Source: Caenimonas sedimenti
Lineage (GTDB): Bacteria; Pseudomonadota; Gammaproteobacteria; Burkholderiales; Burkholderiaceae_C
Direction: 5' to 3'
Length of the DNA: 41,169 bases
Assembly (NCBI RefSeq): GCF_007833165.1
Contig: NZ_VOBQ01000031.1
Span: forward strand, 1-41,169
In this document: piece after piece, positions 39,479-41,169 of the stretch
Numbering within the stretch: position 1 is the first letter of the stretch
Layout of the letters: each line of letters opens with the position of its first letter
Notes under the pieces: model-generated
Told to the model about the DNA's origin: nothing
Databases searched by the model: none
The model's input: the letters and a program-made list of their open reading frames with translations, nothing else
Program-made: the position numbers and the translations under genes

Positions 39479-40236
39479 CAGGCCGACCGGGTGCCCGCGG
39501 CGAGCAGCACGGTGTGCAGATCCGAACCGAAAGCCCGCACGGCGTCCATGTTGACCTTGTTGCGGCGGACCAGCCAGTTGTAGCCCAGCACGGCCGGCAC
39601 CGCCACGGCCAGGCCGATCGCCGTCATGATCAGCGCCTCGCCGACCGGCCCGGCCACCTTGTCGATGGAGGCTTGCCCGGTGGCGCCGATGCGCACCAGC
39701 GCGTTGTAGATGCCCCAGACCGTGCCGAACAGACCGACGAAGGGCGCGGTCGACCCGACCGTGGCCAGCACGGCCAGCCCCTCCTGCGTGCGGCTGTGCA
39801 CCGTGCCCACCGCGCGCTCGATGCTCTGGCCCATCCACGTGTGGAGATCGACCTGGCCGATCAGGCCGTCGTGCTTGCGCCCCGCCTCCAGGGCCGACTC
39901 GGCAATGAAGCGGAACGGGCTGTCCTTCTGCAATGTGTCGGCGCCCTGGCGGACGGTGTCGGCTTTCCAGAAGCTGGCACTGGCCGCCCGGCCCTGGCCA
40001 CCCATGCGCGACTGCGCGATCAGCTTGGTGATGAGCACGTACCAGCTTGCCACCGACATCAGCACCAGGATCAGCAGCGTGACGCGCGCCACCCAGTCGC
40101 CCTGGCTCCACAGCGCGCCCAGTCCGTAGGGGTTGGCCGCGGCCGCCGGGGCCTGGATGGGCGGCAGGCCGGCGGTCTGCGCGACAGCCGCGCCAGCGGC
40201 CAGGAGCAAGGGAAACGCGAGGAGGAGTCGTTGCAT
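39478..40236 (-). CDS. exbB: ExbB proton channel protein with N-terminal signal sequence
   Basis: A 252-residue ExbB. Unlike the ExbB/TolQ-type protein encoded at 15542-16201 it begins with a cleavable-looking signal (M-Q-R-L-L-L-A-F-P-L-L-L-A-A-G-A-A-V-A-Q) followed by a Pro/Ala-rich stretch, then three membrane segments. The core A-T-V-G-S-T-A-P-F-V-G-L-F-G-T-V-W-G-I-Y and G-P-V-G-E-A-L-I-M-T-A-I-G-L-A-V-A-V-P-A are intact. With the two ExbD proteins it would energise TonB. No tonB gene precedes it; instead a NUDIX gene diverges after 59 bp. The start at 40236 gives the signal sequence; an upstream TTG is less likely. Confidence 0.92.
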   Translation of the reverse strand: MQRLLLAFPLLLAAGAAVAQTAGLPPIQAPAAAANPYGLGALWSQGDWVARVTLLILVLMSVASWYVLITKLIAQSRMGGQGRAASASFWKADTVRQGADTLQKDSPFRFIAESALEAGRKHDGLIGQVDLHTWMGQSIERAVGTVHSRTQEGLAVLATVGSTAPFVGLFGTVWGIYNALVRIGATGQASIDKVAGPVGEALIMTAIGLAVAVPAVLGYNWLVRRNKVNMDAVRAFGSDLHTVLLAAGTRSA

Positions 40237-40295
40237 GGATGCGGAAGATGCGTCTTGCGGACGCCCATTCTGGCAAAGGTTCAAGATAATGCCGC

Positions 40296-40778
40296 ATGAA
40301 TCAACGATGGCGGCCCAGTGTCACGGTCGCGGCGATCATCGAGCGGGACGGCCGCTTCCTGCTGGTGGAGGAGGAGACCTCGGGCGGCCTGCGCCTGAAC
40401 AACCCCGCCGGCCACCTGGACCCGGGCGAATCGCCGGCCGAAGGCTGCGCGCGCGAGGCGCTGGAGGAAACCGCGTGGCACTTCCGCCCCACGCACCTGG
40501 TCGGCGTCTATCTCTCCCGCTTCATCAAGAAGTCCGACGGCGAGGACGTCACCTACCTGCGGTTCGCCTTCTGCGGTGAACTGGGGGCGCACGCGCCGGA
40601 ACGGCCCCTCGACGAAGGCATCGTGCGCACCGTCTGGATGACGGCCGACGAGCTGCGCGCCAGTGCCGACCGGCACCGCAGCCCGCTGCTGCTGCGCTGC
40701 CTGGAGGACTACCTGGCCGGCGTGCGCCTGCCCTTGTCGTCCATCTACTGCGACCCGAGCGTCTACGAGGTAGGTTGA
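40296..40778 (+). CDS. NUDIX hydrolase, NudJ-like
   Basis: A 160-residue hydrolase of nucleoside diphosphate-linked compounds. The Nudix box is at about 39-61: G-H-L-D-P-G-E-S-P-A-E-G-C-A-R-E-A-L-E-E, followed by T-A-W where the consensus has x-G-hydrophobic, so the conserved Gly is Ala. The catalytic R-E-x-x-E-E metal ligands are present. Overall pattern (V-T-V-A-A-I-I-E-R-D-G-R-F-L-L-V-E-E-E, L-N-N-P-A-G-H-L-D, Y-L-R-F-A-F) resembles NudJ, which acts on thiamine and nucleoside pyrophosphates. NudJ genes often precede mnmA, but here the next gene is on the other strand. A GATAAT box ends 5 bp before the ATG, so the message may be leaderless. Confidence 0.88.
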   Translation: MNQRWRPSVTVAAIIERDGRFLLVEEETSGGLRLNNPAGHLDPGESPAEGCAREALEETAWHFRPTHLVGVYLSRFIKKSDGEDVTYLRFAFCGELGAHAPERPLDEGIVRTVWMTADELRASADRHRSPLLLRCLEDYLAGVRLPLSSIYCDPSVYEVG

Positions 40779-40807
40779 GGCCCGCCTGAACGGACGCGGT
40801 GGCGCGC

Positions 40808-41169
40808 TCAGCGAGCGCATTTGTCCGTGAGTGCCCGGCCGATGACGCTGGGCGCGTTCAGCAATCCGCCCACGGTGGGCGTGCCGCTGCCGGTGCTGCC
40901 GTGCAGGCAGTCGTCGCGGCCGGCCCCCTCCATCCCTTCCGCCAGCGGATCCTTGGGCTTGCCGCGCCGCAGCTGCTCGTTCGCCATGTCCGCCAGGCTG
41001 CGGCGGCGGTCGCGGAACGGCCCCGGCACCGTGATGCTGGGCGGCGCGGGCAGGATCAGCGGGGCGGGCGGCAAGGCCGGAGCCGGCCGGGCAGCCGCTG
41101 GCGGCGCCACGCCGGGCGCGCCCCAGCCAGGTGCCGCGGGGGCCGGCGCCCCGGGCGCTGCGGTGCCCG
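40808..41169 (-). CDS. Ala/Pro-rich conserved hypothetical protein, C-terminal part
   Basis: The frame is open to the right edge of the window, so the start is missing; 120 residues to the stop at 40808 are visible. The visible N-terminal half is a low-complexity Pro/Ala linker. The last 75 residues look like a conserved small domain: S-I-T-V-P-G-P-F-R-D-R-R-R-S-L-A-D-M-A-N-E-Q-L-R-R-G-K, D-P-L-A-E-G-M-E-G-A-G-R-D-D-C-L, and A-L-T-D-K-C-A-R with two cysteines that could pair. A Pro-rich linker and paired cysteines would suit a periplasmic protein. I recall similar unannotated proteins in Comamonadaceae but know no function. Confidence 0.6.
   Translation of the reverse strand, partial: GTAAPGAPAPAAPGWGAPGVAPPAAARPAPALPPAPLILPAPPSITVPGPFRDRRRSLADMANEQLRRGKPKDPLAEGMEGAGRDDCLHGSTGSGTPTVGGLLNAPSVIGRALTDKCAR

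Noticed and set aside
1..41169. CRISPR arrays, tRNA genes, insertion sequences or prophage genes
   Set aside because: No regularly spaced repeats, no transposase or integrase motifs and no cloverleaf-like sequences were noticed on reading; a dedicated tRNA/ncRNA scan could not be run.

Overview
The window is one continuous stretch of a GC-rich beta-proteobacterial chromosome. Gene content and order (leuS-lptE-holA-proA, dapB-exbB-exbD-leuS, bamE/fur back to back, ptsN-hprK, the GshA-type glutamate-cysteine ligase, the Fur and DUF6352-like sequences) point to Burkholderiales, most likely Comamonadaceae (Ramlibacter/Variovorax-like). This rests on recognition of protein sequence, not on a search. 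I see no tRNA, rRNA, CRISPR array, insertion sequence or prophage; the window is mostly housekeeping core with a few accessory patches.

Layout. 1-2139: tail of a type II secretion GspC-like gene meeting kup (K+ uptake) head-on. 2225-5743: a MerR-type regulator divergent from a three-gene run (DUF4399 exported protein, transglutaminase-like protein, MHYT membrane sensor). 5750-8135: gshA and a DUF6352-like gene. 8138-17638 (minus strand): bamE, dapB, exbB/exbD pair, leuS, lptE, an ornithine aminotransferase gene placed between lptE and holA, holA, and proA broken by a one-base frameshift. 17676-20071: fur converging on ptsN-hprK across an extraordinary G/C-homopolymer palindrome, then hpf. 20237-24421: MFS exporter, two tiny tandem genes, patatin-like phospholipase, CorA. 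24435-26525: a poorly preserved accessory patch with frameshifted small membrane-protein genes, then an intact membrane protein and an exported ankyrin-like protein. 26551-29377: TonB-dependent receptor divergent from a small exported, probable outer-membrane beta-barrel protein. 29393-35839: mtnN, an SDR, fadD and pntAB. 35958-38604: membrane metallophosphoesterase, a pilA preceded by a textbook sigma-54 promoter, and a conserved protein of unknown function. 38617-40778: exbB-exbD-exbD, a NUDIX hydrolase, and the C-terminal part of an Ala/Pro-rich exported-type protein.

How the parts connect. Envelope energisation appears twice (two ExbB/ExbD sets plus a TonB-dependent receptor, but no tonB here). 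Envelope assembly is represented by bamE and lptE. Glutamate-semialdehyde metabolism links the aminotransferase gene to the damaged proA nearby. NADPH/redox supply is represented by pntAB and gshA.

Three or four apparent one-base indels, two of them in G runs, together with the G17/C16 tract, make base-level accuracy of this sequence an open question that should be settled before any of the broken genes is called a true pseudogene.
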